Shown here one piece after another: positions 18,801 to 26,968 of a stretch of DNA of 64,000 bases. The notes below the pieces were generated by a model. It worked only from the letters and a program-made list of their open reading frames with translations. It searched no databases and was not told where the DNA came from. The stretch lies in assembly GCF_014636865.1 (NCBI RefSeq), contig NZ_BMER01000006.1, forward strand, positions 366,548 to 430,547. The letters are read 5' to 3'. Numbering within the stretch: position 1 is the stretch's first letter; the number at the start of each line of letters is the position of its first letter. Origin of the DNA: Parapedobacter pyrenivorans (lineage in GTDB: Bacteria; Bacteroidota; Bacteroidia; Sphingobacteriales; Sphingobacteriaceae). Both the position numbers and the translations under genes were made by a program.

Positions 18801-18900
18801 CGGTACCGATGATAGCGAGTTGTTCTTGTTGATTACCAGCACTAAATGCTGTTCCCTCAAAAAGAAAAAGCAACATGCAAAAACATAAAAATCGATTCAT
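15874..18900 (-). CDS. SusC/RagA-family TonB-dependent outer-membrane transporter (pair 1)
   Basis: A 1008-residue SusC: signal peptide, carboxypeptidase-D-like regulatory domain (about 30-105, ISGVSVTPLLY to INVVLEG), then the TonB-box/plug entry EEVVVVAYGEQKK with the LTGAISSV strand, plug domain (LFIRGVSTFNNAAPLVVVDGV) and a long beta-barrel ending GGVTIDF, the aromatic C-terminus needed for BAM insertion. No STN domain, so no direct sigma/anti-sigma signalling. It imports the oligosaccharide bound by the downstream SusD. A 75-bp gap separates it from the preceding lipoprotein gene, with no clear promoter in it. Confidence 0.94.
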   Translation of the reverse strand: MNRFLCFCMLLFLFEGTAFSAGNQQEQLAIIGTVSANDGTPLSGVSVTPLLYPNNRAATGADGQYRIRTVDTDTLLFTFVGYQQLKIAVAGRTQINVVLEGTDTFMEEVVVVAYGEQKKVSLTGAISSVATKELRQSPVSNLSNALAGRLPGLVAFQPTGEPGNDLSQLFIRGVSTFNNAAPLVVVDGVLGRDFAQLDPNEVESISILKDASSTAVYGVRGANGVILVTTRRGKSGKPQISFSSELGYQSPIRLPKFVGSYDYATLYNEALANDNLPKKFSDQDLEYYRIGADPYLYPNTDWFEEFLKPFTPMTRANLNISGGGDKVRYFVSASALTQDGVYNFTKLNDYDANAKFNRYNFRSNIDINLSDNLTVGLDLAGRVENRNYPGRDTWLIFTILNRIPPNMPIKNADGSLAGDGLNPENPMGLIAHGGYRDFYGNFLQGTYRMSHKLDFLTKGLSARAAFAFDGSFDYNIHASRGYAVYQLREDGGYNQFGNDTELGIGKGYAYNRTVNFEAAFDYNRTFGDHQVTGLALFNQNRLVRHDDGYNIPFSYLGYVGRFTYAYQSRLFGEVNIGYNGSEQFPKGSRFGFFPSFSAGWVISEEGFFNKDQEVLNFAKLRASYGEVGNDRLGARRFLYQQTFQGAGGYRFGSAQAGYGGIGEGPLANEDITWERARKTNLGVELGLFNDQLYLTADVFHERRDNILTTRGTVSAIVGRQGGDLPPVNIGIVQNRGVDAELTYRNPSSNKVNYSISGNVTFARNKVLFMDEESREFDYQYRTGLRVGQPFGLKWDRFFESYEDINASAPHTFVTQESLRPGDIKYKDINNDGVIDANDEVPLGFNTGIPELMFGLSGRVSYAGVDFSVLFQGAGNSSVFMDNFAIWEFRGGGAGKVNEWHMNRWTPETAATATYPRLSSTDNPNNQRLSDFWMRPRDYVRLKNIELGYSFSATALKAVKIQKVRLYLNAHNLVTWDNVKIVDPENPAWAGGDFYPQQRVINGGVTIDF

Positions 18901-18975
18901 AGTAATATATAATTTGGTTGGTATTATTTTTTGTTCGTTGTCGAAAATGAGTACGGAACACCTATCCGCTCGTGT

Positions 18976-20178
18976 TTAGTCGCCTACCCCTAATGGGCAA
19001 TAAATATCGTCGTGGGCGGGTCTATTCTGGATATTCGTGTAATGTTCCCAGACACCCAGTCCATTGTCATAACCGACAATCCCGTATCTAGGATCAAATA
19101 CGCCAGCAGCGGGCCCGAGGTCATAGATAAAATACTCCGGCCCCTCCTTATAATGCAGGTTGATGACCCAACGCAAACCCATATTCTCCTGCGAACCCAC
19201 ATGACTTAAATCAAGCATATATGCCGCTGAGTTCGATCCGTATTCATTAGGCGTTGCGGTGCTTGTTTTTGCACAACTTGACAGATTAAGTAAGTACCGG
19301 TTGCGTGTAATGGCTGGTGATACCGAAGCGACAGGCTCCAAATACCTAACACAACGCGGGATGGTCCAAGCGGAAGCTGGATTGTCTGCCGGATTATATT
19401 TGGGCTGCGTACCATACGACACCAGCACCTCCCAGTCCCCAATCCACATTAAACTATACGGATTCCATACCGGATGTTCGTTATTCGGATAACGGCTATC
19501 CGTACCAAACAATTCGAATTGCCATAAATACGTGCCGTTTCGCTTTTCGTCGGTATATTTTATCCAATCAGTTAGCGGACCGGCGCCTTGAAACTTGCTC
19601 TTCGCGGGAAAATTATCGGCAAAAGCAGTAACCGCCTGCCACATATCCACGACCTGCTTTACTTCGAACGTTTCCCACGTATTGATTGCAGCGGCAAATG
19701 CCCGGATGGGCATATTTGGAATGTTCTCAACGTTTAAGTATTTGTTATTGGCTTTACATTTGAACGCGAATCCGCCACCTATTCCATCTTCCACAAGGAA
19801 TTTTTCCCAGTCAGTATCACAGGCCGTTCCGCCATTGGCATAGACGTAATGATTACCGGTAGCAGCGGCCTGAAGGAATTGCCCGTTTCTCCGGGATATT
19901 AACCCCACGTAGCCACTTCCCGCATCAACAACATCATATACTTCATGCGTACCAACACCATTCTTCAGGGCCTCAGCGCCGTTATAGCTATTCAGGACGC
20001 CTACATATTTTCCGGTCACCGCAAACTGGATCTTTACCGGTCCGTTTGGAAGCACCGCAAGCGTTGTTCCAAAACGACTAGATACGTCTAAGCCTATCGT
20101 ATTTAACTCCAGCTCCGCTTCTTGATGCGAGCAACCCATCGCAACAATGCACAAGACTACAAAAGACAGCTTTTTCAT
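18976..20178 (-). CDS. PUL lipoprotein with fascin/beta-trefoil-like N-terminal domain, C-terminal domain unknown
   Basis: A 400-residue lipoprotein (VVLCIVAMGCSHQ). Residues about 45-175 show three pseudo-repeats of a fascin/ricin-like trefoil: KIQFAVTGKYVGVLN, GLISRRNGQFLQAAATG and FAFKCKANNKYLNVEN, each followed by a W/F-containing strand. The remaining about 220 residues (W-rich, TYLWQFELFG, NPYSLMWIGDWEVLVSYG, three Cys) I do not recognise. It lies between GH92 and the second SusC, so a cell-surface carbohydrate-binding role is likely. Length and neighbours fit a non-catalytic binding protein, though catalysis by the C-terminal part is not excluded. Confidence 0.6.
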   Translation of the reverse strand: MKKLSFVVLCIVAMGCSHQEAELELNTIGLDVSSRFGTTLAVLPNGPVKIQFAVTGKYVGVLNSYNGAEALKNGVGTHEVYDVVDAGSGYVGLISRRNGQFLQAAATGNHYVYANGGTACDTDWEKFLVEDGIGGGFAFKCKANNKYLNVENIPNMPIRAFAAAINTWETFEVKQVVDMWQAVTAFADNFPAKSKFQGAGPLTDWIKYTDEKRNGTYLWQFELFGTDSRYPNNEHPVWNPYSLMWIGDWEVLVSYGTQPKYNPADNPASAWTIPRCVRYLEPVASVSPAITRNRYLLNLSSCAKTSTATPNEYGSNSAAYMLDLSHVGSQENMGLRWVINLHYKEGPEYFIYDLGPAAGVFDPRYGIVGYDNGLGVWEHYTNIQNRPAHDDIYCPLGVGD

Positions 20179-20205
20179 CAGTTGGTTTTTATTTGGTTAA
20201 CATGG

Positions 20206-22509
20206 TTATTGTTCGTCCTTGGATAGTGAGAAGGGAAAGTCTGCTTCATTTACACCCCGGCTTTTGTTCGGCGTATCAGACATCTCGAACACGATATTGG
20301 CGCCTTTCATCAATTCTTGGTGGCCCAGCCAATTTTTGGTGAGTTTCTTTCCGTCTATTGCCGCATTGCGGATATACCGGCTTTGTGATTGGTTTCCCGA
20401 AGCTTCTATGACCACTTGATTTCCGTTTTCAAGCATCAACGTTGCTTTTTCGAAGAGGGGCGACCCGATCACATACTGATCCATCGCGGGGCAGACGGGA
20501 TAGAAACCCAATGCGGAAAACACGTACCAAGCTGAAGTCTGTCCGTTATCTTCGTCGCCGCAGTAACCATCCGGCCCGGAATGGTACAGCTTGTCCATCA
20601 CCTCTCTCACCCAATATTGCGCCTTCCATGGCTGGCCAGCAAAGTTGTATAGGTACGTCATGTGCTGTATCGGTTGGTTGCCATGGGCATATTGCCCCAT
20701 ATTCATGATCTGCATCTCACGGATTTCATGGATAACAATCCCATAGTAGCTCTCGTCATACACCGGCGGCAGGGTAAACACCGAGTCTAGCTTAGCCGTG
20801 AAATTGTCCTTTCCTCCCATGAGGTCGATGAGCCCCTGGATATCGTGAAAAACAGACCAGCTGTAATGCAAACTGTTGCCTTCGGTAAAGGCATCACCCC
20901 ATTTGAACGGATTGAACGGGGATTGGAAAGATCCATCTTCATTTTTTCCCCGCATTAATCCGGTTGTCGGATCGAATAAGTTTTTATAATTGCCTGCACG
21001 CGCGGCAAACCGCTTAATTTCTTCTGCGGGGCGACCCAATTCCTTGGCGAGCCGGTAGATCGCAAAATCGTCGTAGGCATACTCCAGCGTGCGTGCTGCA
21101 TTTTCATTGATACCCACATCATAGGGCACATAACCCAATTTATTATAATAGTTCACCCCAAGCCGCCCTACCGACTTTAACGGACCTTCCTTTTCACTAT
21201 TCTTCAACAATGCTTCATACAGCGTATTGATGTCGTACCCTCTGGCACCTTTCAAGTATGCCTCGGCAACGATGGAGGCCGAGTTCGATCCGATCATGCT
21301 TTCCCGATGGCCCGGACTTGCCCATTCGGGAAGCCAACCGCTTTCCTTATAGGTATTAACCAGTCCTTCCATGATCTGCCCCGTAAGCGTTGAATACATC
21401 AGATTGAAAAAAGGAAACACTGCCCGGAATGTATCCCAAAAACCATTGTCGGTAAATAGGTAGCCCGGCAGCACCTGTCCGTTGTAAGGGCTATAGTGCA
21501 CGATACCACCATTCGCATCGTACTCGTAGAACTTGCGTGGATAAAGCAACACGCGGTATAGGCAGGAATAGAACGTACGCAATTGATCGTCCGTCCCGCC
21601 CGTTACCGCGATACGGCCTAACTCCGTATTCCACACGGCCTCTCCTTTGGCTTTCACGGCATCAAACTCATCGTCTCCAAGCTCGTTGAGGTTGCGCTCC
21701 GCCTGTTCCTGGCTGATGAACGAGGAGGCAACGCTTGCGTGTACCTTTTCACCGCGCTTGGTTTGAAAAGCGATGACGCCGATTGCATGGTTTCCAGTGT
21801 ATTCCAAGCCGGGCTGCTTTTGCTTATTGTCATACGTAGCCGCATAGGTAAAGGGCTTATCAAACGTTATGACGAAATAATTCCTGAAATTCGCTGGTAC
21901 CCCACCGCTGTTTTTCGTGGTATAACCGATCACCTTGCGTTCTTCCGGGATTACCTTGATAAACGATCCGTTGTCAAATGCATCAATGATCAGGTAAGCA
22001 CTATCCGTTTCGGGATATGTAAAACGGAACTTCGCTGCCCGTTCAGTGGGTGTCACCTCGGCTGTCACATCATGGTCGGCGAGGTATACACTATAATAGT
22101 GCGGTTTAACCACCTCCGCCTTGTGCGAAAACCAGCTGGCGCGTTCTTCCTCGTCTACTTTCAGCGAGCCGGTTACGGGCATGAGTGAAAACTGGCCGTA
22201 ATCCCCTATCCATACACTGGCTTGATGGGTCTGCTTAATGCCCCTGATTTTATCCGCGGCATATTGATACAGCCACCCATCACCCATTTTTCCGGTTTGG
22301 GGCGACCAGAAATTCATGCCCCAAGGCAATGCAATGACTGGATATTGATTGCCGTTTGACAATTCGAACTTCGAATCGGTCCCCATCAAAGGGTTCACCC
22401 AATCCACGGGATTTCGGTCAATTCCGGCAAGTGATTGACTGGGTGCGATTTGAAATACGACAAAAAAGGATAGGACGCACTTGATACAAATGCTAGCGTA
22501 TGAATTCAT
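20206..22509 (-). CDS. GH92 family exo-alpha-mannosidase with alpha-1,2-type subsite signature
   Basis: A 767-residue secreted GH92 with N-terminal signal. Catalytic landmarks fit the Bacteroides enzyme BT3990: presumed acid E543 in FTEGNSLHYSW, base pair D652/D654 in CGDEDNGQTSAWYVF, and a His-Glu pair at H594/E595. The spacings of 51, 52, 109 and 111 residues from the acid equal those I recall for BT3990 (E533, H584, E585, D642, D644), where the His-Glu pair sets alpha-1,2-mannose specificity at +1. GH92 enzymes are Ca2+-dependent and inverting. Of the three GH92 here this is the canonical one. Near residue 610 it has GNQP where many homologues have GNEP. Confidence 0.92.
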   Translation of the reverse strand: MNSYASICIKCVLSFFVVFQIAPSQSLAGIDRNPVDWVNPLMGTDSKFELSNGNQYPVIALPWGMNFWSPQTGKMGDGWLYQYAADKIRGIKQTHQASVWIGDYGQFSLMPVTGSLKVDEEERASWFSHKAEVVKPHYYSVYLADHDVTAEVTPTERAAKFRFTYPETDSAYLIIDAFDNGSFIKVIPEERKVIGYTTKNSGGVPANFRNYFVITFDKPFTYAATYDNKQKQPGLEYTGNHAIGVIAFQTKRGEKVHASVASSFISQEQAERNLNELGDDEFDAVKAKGEAVWNTELGRIAVTGGTDDQLRTFYSCLYRVLLYPRKFYEYDANGGIVHYSPYNGQVLPGYLFTDNGFWDTFRAVFPFFNLMYSTLTGQIMEGLVNTYKESGWLPEWASPGHRESMIGSNSASIVAEAYLKGARGYDINTLYEALLKNSEKEGPLKSVGRLGVNYYNKLGYVPYDVGINENAARTLEYAYDDFAIYRLAKELGRPAEEIKRFAARAGNYKNLFDPTTGLMRGKNEDGSFQSPFNPFKWGDAFTEGNSLHYSWSVFHDIQGLIDLMGGKDNFTAKLDSVFTLPPVYDESYYGIVIHEIREMQIMNMGQYAHGNQPIQHMTYLYNFAGQPWKAQYWVREVMDKLYHSGPDGYCGDEDNGQTSAWYVFSALGFYPVCPAMDQYVIGSPLFEKATLMLENGNQVVIEASGNQSQSRYIRNAAIDGKKLTKNWLGHQELMKGANIVFEMSDTPNKSRGVNEADFPFSLSKDEQ

Positions 22510-22558
22510 AAATCTATATTTAGTCGTTTTGTTCTTGATTACCGATATGATGCTGCCC

Positions 22559-24304
22559 CTAGCCTTCGGTAGATTTAAATAAGTGGAAAAAATTATAGGG
22601 GTCTACCACTTCGATGTCGAGCTCCGGCCTCAATTTTCGCAGTTCTTCCAAGGCCGCGATTACTTGACTCGGGCTCGTCCATACAATACGGAAAAAATAG
22701 AATGCTGGTTTAGCGCCGTCACGGGGAGCAGGTATTTCCAGCGACAGCTCATTGGCTGTTTGTTGGGGCGTTGAAAAATTACACGCCGAATTGATCAACT
22801 CCATCACGGGCATTTCCTTCCAAACGTGCGGTTTAGGAAGTTTGCCTCCAGCATTGTGAAAATCGATTACAATCGTCGAAAACCCATCACCTGAAAATTG
22901 GGTAAATGCATCTTTAACTGCGGCGGTCGGCTCATCCCAGTCCAGTACCATGGGCGAGAGTGACATATCCAACCGCTGATAAAAACGTTTGTTGTGATCA
23001 ATAAATAGCGGAAGATGCGCCGAACCGATCCGATTCGGGTTCATATAGCCCGCAGCGCTTGCATCAGCTGTGAAGAAATCGTTAGGGCTCTTCGTGTCAT
23101 AAAAGTATTGGATGACATCCGGGTAGGTTTCAATCAAATTCGGATTAATACCCCACGCCAGTGGAATTTCACCACGTGCACTATCGTTCCAATGCTTGGG
23201 TAAAAAATCATACAATGGCGTCGCCGAGTCGTAGTCCGCCATCAAGAAACAGAGGTAGGTTTTCCCACCCTCCGGGTCCTTCAATTCAGGTCGGCCTTGC
23301 TGCAATTCACCTACAGCTGCTTGTGCGTGTATGGACTGATTGAAACACAGGTGGGCAACCGTATTCTGGTAGCAATTGTAAGGCGATATGAGGTGTACGG
23401 TTTCCCATTCGGTGGGAACGGGGTCGTGCTTGCTTTCATATCCCGGGATATTGCTATATTTGGGAAACGAGAAAAACCCCGCCACTTCAGTCATTTGCTT
23501 CCCCTTTGTCAGCTTCATTACTGCCTCCAGCATCAGCTTATAGGTTTCCAGGTCTGTCCCAAGCCGTTGATCAGGATCATCCAACGGCGCCTCATCCCCC
23601 CATGGCGAAAGGTCGTACACAAACGATTGGTTGCGTACCGGCCAATCCCGGGTTACGACGTAGTTGATATCTCCTTTTTCCCGGGTCATATACGCATCCT
23701 CATACAAACACAGCCAATGGGGATCGCATCGGCCCGTTTCCAAAAACTCCCGGATTGCCCAGCGGTAGGCGTCATTTTTCTTACTACCGGTTTCCTGTCC
23801 GGTAAACATCCCCCTGAAATCTTTGATGATGGGCAACTCCCACCTATCCAGATACAGGTCTGCCTGCCCAGGGCTCACGACAATTCCGTCCTCCAATCCT
23901 GCCAACGTAGTGGCTACATTCAGGGATGCCGGCACATCCGGATCCCAGATGATGGCTCCTTTTACCTGGTCGCCTGCCAATGCCATCAGTTCTTCCAGGG
24001 TAGCAATTGCTGTGTGCTCCTTATTTTCCAACCATTTGCCCGATGCGGATAAGGTATCGAGCCAATATGCTGGGCGCTCATACGTGTCGGAAAGCAAATA
24101 GAGTTGCGTCGTATTCCTATTCAATATTCCCTGGATGCAAGCCACCATCACCGCTTCATCGTAGGCGTCTGCCGTATTATCACCGCTCAGGGTATAGGTA
24201 TACAGCTTATTTGTATGCACTGTCGGCTCACAGGCAGCCGCCAATATCCCGCATAGCAACATAAACAGCAGGCATTTCGAACTATTAAAATTCATCGCGT
24301 TCAT
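22559..24304 (-). CDS. GxGYxYP-family putative glycoside hydrolase, lipoprotein (copy 2)
   Basis: About 581 residues from ATG 24304, chosen because it starts 14 bp after the upstream gene's stop (24319) and gives a clean lipobox (LCGILAAACEP). An ATG at 24334 would overlap the upstream gene and precede the signal. It is a paralogue of the next gene: both share AYDEAVMVACIQGILNR / TLATLQGVVNRESPRLY, DPDQRLGTDLETYK, EWETVHLISPYN and the family motif region, here AAGYMNP. The family (PF14323-like) is a predicted sugar hydrolase without a known activity. Presumably periplasmic or surface-exposed. Confidence 0.8.
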   Translation of the reverse strand: MNAMNFNSSKCLLFMLLCGILAAACEPTVHTNKLYTYTLSGDNTADAYDEAVMVACIQGILNRNTTQLYLLSDTYERPAYWLDTLSASGKWLENKEHTAIATLEELMALAGDQVKGAIIWDPDVPASLNVATTLAGLEDGIVVSPGQADLYLDRWELPIIKDFRGMFTGQETGSKKNDAYRWAIREFLETGRCDPHWLCLYEDAYMTREKGDINYVVTRDWPVRNQSFVYDLSPWGDEAPLDDPDQRLGTDLETYKLMLEAVMKLTKGKQMTEVAGFFSFPKYSNIPGYESKHDPVPTEWETVHLISPYNCYQNTVAHLCFNQSIHAQAAVGELQQGRPELKDPEGGKTYLCFLMADYDSATPLYDFLPKHWNDSARGEIPLAWGINPNLIETYPDVIQYFYDTKSPNDFFTADASAAGYMNPNRIGSAHLPLFIDHNKRFYQRLDMSLSPMVLDWDEPTAAVKDAFTQFSGDGFSTIVIDFHNAGGKLPKPHVWKEMPVMELINSACNFSTPQQTANELSLEIPAPRDGAKPAFYFFRIVWTSPSQVIAALEELRKLRPELDIEVVDPYNFFHLFKSTEG

Positions 24305-24318
24305 ACTCGGTTCTTTTA

Positions 24319-26235
24319 TTAATTTTCCGGCCACAGCCCTTTGGCTGCATCCGGTGTGTTCTCGAGGTATTTGCGGTACAGCGCGAAAAAAGTAGCCCCA
24401 TCCAGCAACTCGATATTCGGATTGCGATCGCGGATTTCATCCACCACCTGCACGTACCACGTCGGTGATTTCAGGATATTGCGGAACCAATGGAAACGCA
24501 GCGGCCGCTTATCCACCCGATTGACGATGATCTGGGCCGCCACAGCCGGATCTTCCTGATTGACGTCCTCATCCGAACGGAATACCGGCATCTTACCATG
24601 CAACAATGTCAATGGCACTTTCTGCGGCACGATGCCGTCCGGGCTGAACCGCGCATAGGCATCCAAACCTGCCTCATTCAATCCCGGTGCCTCTCCATCG
24701 ATGACGAAGCCCGTGATGGAAAGCCCCCATTGCTTGTAATAAGGGATGTTGTGCGCAGCCCACTGTTGGGTCGCGTCGGGCAGCCCCGATACATCGCGCG
24801 GTGCCTGCAGCATGCCCGGCATCAAGTATCCTGCTCCGTTATCGGCCGCCGCAAAATAATCGTTCGGCGTAGCCGATAGCCAACGGTATTCCATAACCAT
24901 GGGTGCACGCTGTGCAAGCACCGGGCTGATGCACCACATCAAGGGTACCTTCCCCCGGTTGGGATCATCCCAAAGCGTAGGGGTAGTCTGCGATAGCCAG
25001 GAAGCGGCGTCATAATCGCCTACATAAAATACCAGGTATTCTTTTCCATTTTCAACCAGCTTGCCGTCCGCGGTCAGGTAGCCCCGTTCCACCAGTTCCT
25101 CATCGGTCACCCGCTGCTGTGGATAGCTGTCTTTCAACGGATAGTGCTGCCAGAACGAAGCATTCGCCAACGCACCATAGCCGATGGCATCCGCATCCTT
25201 AAATGCATTGTAGGCACTGATGATCCGCGAGTATTCCCATTCCGTGGGCACGTCGTCATGCTTGCCGCCCGCATGCTGAGTGTACTTGAAGGCCCATGGT
25301 GGAAATCCCCCGATATGAGTAAATGTGTTCCCGTTGCCGTTTTGCTGATACGCAAGCAACAGGAATTCCTTCAACGTTTCCAAGTCGGTCCCCAGCCGTT
25401 GTTTGGGATCGTCCGTGGCGGGCTCATCAGCCCAGGGGCTGAGATCGAAGAAAAACGCATTTTTGCTGACAAAGTAGTCGTGATTGGACAGCGTATGGTG
25501 GTTGCGGTTTATCCGCGTGGGGTCGGTCATCCAATGCTGGTCGATGTAATACGCACCGAATGCGGTATTGCATTTGCCCTTTTTGAGATAGTGTTCGATG
25601 AACCACCGATAAGCATCATTCTTCGCCGATCCGCTGGATGGACGCGAAGTACCCGATATCGTTCCTGACCCCGTGAAAAGCGGCTTTCCATCCTTCTTCA
25701 CCAACCAAACCTTTACCGGTAGCCGGGGGCCCGTCTTCACCAATTGATGGTACAGGCTCCCCGCTTCAGGGTCATAACGCACAGCGATCAGCCGTTCGGC
25801 ACCCGCAACCGCAGAGGCGACATTACTGGTAGCCGGCACCGCAGGATCGTACACGACCACGCCGCCGATGTCGTTCCGGAACGCCCCGATCAGGGAAACG
25901 ATATCCGGATACACCACGGTATCCCTACCCGCCAACCACGCCCCTTCCGTACGGTATTTACTCCACCAATAACGGTCGATATCGTGCTGGCCATTTTTCA
26001 CGAAATAGGTATACAACCGGGGAGACTCGCGGTTGACCACTCCTTGTAGCGTGGCTAATGTATGGGCGTGGTCCCATGCACGTTTCACTTCGCGGGGATG
26101 AGCCCAGGTGCCCTCCAATGCATACCCCAGGTCGAATACAGCAATCGTATTGGACGACACAGCGGTCTGCCCATACGACATGCTGTTGTACATCATCACA
26201 CCCACAATAAACACAAACAGACTTACAACACGCAT
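24319..26235 (-). CDS. GxGYxYP-family putative glycoside hydrolase (copy 1)
   Basis: A 638-residue secreted protein with a Sec signal (VVSLFVFIVGVMMYNSMSYG). It contains the family name motif as GAGYLMP, and the conserved TLQGVVNRESPRLY, DPKQRLGTDLETLKEF, PTEWEYSRIISAYN and VIDGEAPGLNEAG stretches. Asp/Glu clusters in DYDAASWLSQTTP and VIDGEAPG are candidate catalytic or metal positions. It sits 10 bp after the DUF3823 gene and 14 bp before its paralogue. Such proteins occur in Bacteroidota PULs; substrate is not established. The GH92 context suggests a mannoside or a capped oligosaccharide (inference). Confidence 0.84.
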   Translation of the reverse strand: MRVVSLFVFIVGVMMYNSMSYGQTAVSSNTIAVFDLGYALEGTWAHPREVKRAWDHAHTLATLQGVVNRESPRLYTYFVKNGQHDIDRYWWSKYRTEGAWLAGRDTVVYPDIVSLIGAFRNDIGGVVVYDPAVPATSNVASAVAGAERLIAVRYDPEAGSLYHQLVKTGPRLPVKVWLVKKDGKPLFTGSGTISGTSRPSSGSAKNDAYRWFIEHYLKKGKCNTAFGAYYIDQHWMTDPTRINRNHHTLSNHDYFVSKNAFFFDLSPWADEPATDDPKQRLGTDLETLKEFLLLAYQQNGNGNTFTHIGGFPPWAFKYTQHAGGKHDDVPTEWEYSRIISAYNAFKDADAIGYGALANASFWQHYPLKDSYPQQRVTDEELVERGYLTADGKLVENGKEYLVFYVGDYDAASWLSQTTPTLWDDPNRGKVPLMWCISPVLAQRAPMVMEYRWLSATPNDYFAAADNGAGYLMPGMLQAPRDVSGLPDATQQWAAHNIPYYKQWGLSITGFVIDGEAPGLNEAGLDAYARFSPDGIVPQKVPLTLLHGKMPVFRSDEDVNQEDPAVAAQIIVNRVDKRPLRFHWFRNILKSPTWYVQVVDEIRDRNPNIELLDGATFFALYRKYLENTPDAAKGLWPEN

Positions 26236-26245
26236 AGCAAACTGA

Positions 26246-26959
26246 TTAATCGATGGTTAGTCTAATCGCTGGCGCGTAGTTAAATTTAGCTTCCGGCACA
26301 GTGATTACCGCTCCAATCCGGAAGAAGTATTGGCTTCCCGATTTCAACGCCGCCCGGTTTTCCGCAGCATCGATTACCAAGGTAAACGTTTCATCCTCGT
26401 CAACCGTTCTGCCGAGTTGCGTTTCAGAAGCAACGCTCCGGATAGGCTCGCCCACAATCGGCTCCGCATGGGCATAAAGGCCTATCCTGCTTACCACTTC
26501 CGGCACCGTTTGCTGCAATTTGAAAGTCGCTACGATTTTTGTTCCTTCTTTCACGATCGACGCGTCCTTCACCCGGATGTACGGCTGCACCCGAAAATCC
26601 AGTTTCGTATCGCTACCTATTTGTATTTCCTGTTCCGCTACTTGAACAAAATTCCGTAGCTCCGGCTGTATCGTGTAGGTATTGGCAAACAACAGCGTGT
26701 TGGCATAGGTACCGTCATTTTTCACACGCAGGTATTGTGGCTGAACAGGATCATAGCCATGCTCGATGATTTTGATGGTTGTTCCCCGGATGATGTCTTG
26801 CTCTACCAATTCATTGGTTTCCTCATCAATGATTGTTCCTGAAAGCTGCGCATTGGGCGCATCGTAATTATCCAACTCGCAAGCACTTGCTGTAACCACC
26901 AGTATCGCGATGGCTAACACTTGCTTTATATTTATCGCTATCTTTTTCATTAGAATCAC
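26246..26959 (-). CDS. DUF3823 family PUL lipoprotein
   Basis: A 237-residue lipoprotein (VVTASACELDNYDAPN) of the DUF3823 family, recognised by the start of the mature protein with ELDNYDAPNAQLSGTIID. An Ig-like/carboxypeptidase-regulatory-type first domain is followed by a second beta domain (QPYIRVKDASIVKEG). These small proteins lie directly after SusD in many Bacteroidota loci, as here (9 bp gap), and probably support glycan binding at the surface. Start ATG at 26959; an alternative at 26950 (MKKIAIN). Confidence 0.85.
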   Translation of the reverse strand: MILMKKIAINIKQVLAIAILVVTASACELDNYDAPNAQLSGTIIDEETNELVEQDIIRGTTIKIIEHGYDPVQPQYLRVKNDGTYANTLLFANTYTIQPELRNFVQVAEQEIQIGSDTKLDFRVQPYIRVKDASIVKEGTKIVATFKLQQTVPEVVSRIGLYAHAEPIVGEPIRSVASETQLGRTVDEDETFTLVIDAAENRAALKSGSQYFFRIGAVITVPEAKFNYAPAIRLTID

Positions 26960-26968
26960 TTGTAGTCG

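Noticed and set aside
20206..22509. GNQP near residue 610 read as loss of the GH92 catalytic acid
   Set aside because: Spacing to the D652/D654 base pair shows that the acid is E543 in the EGN motif, which is intact.
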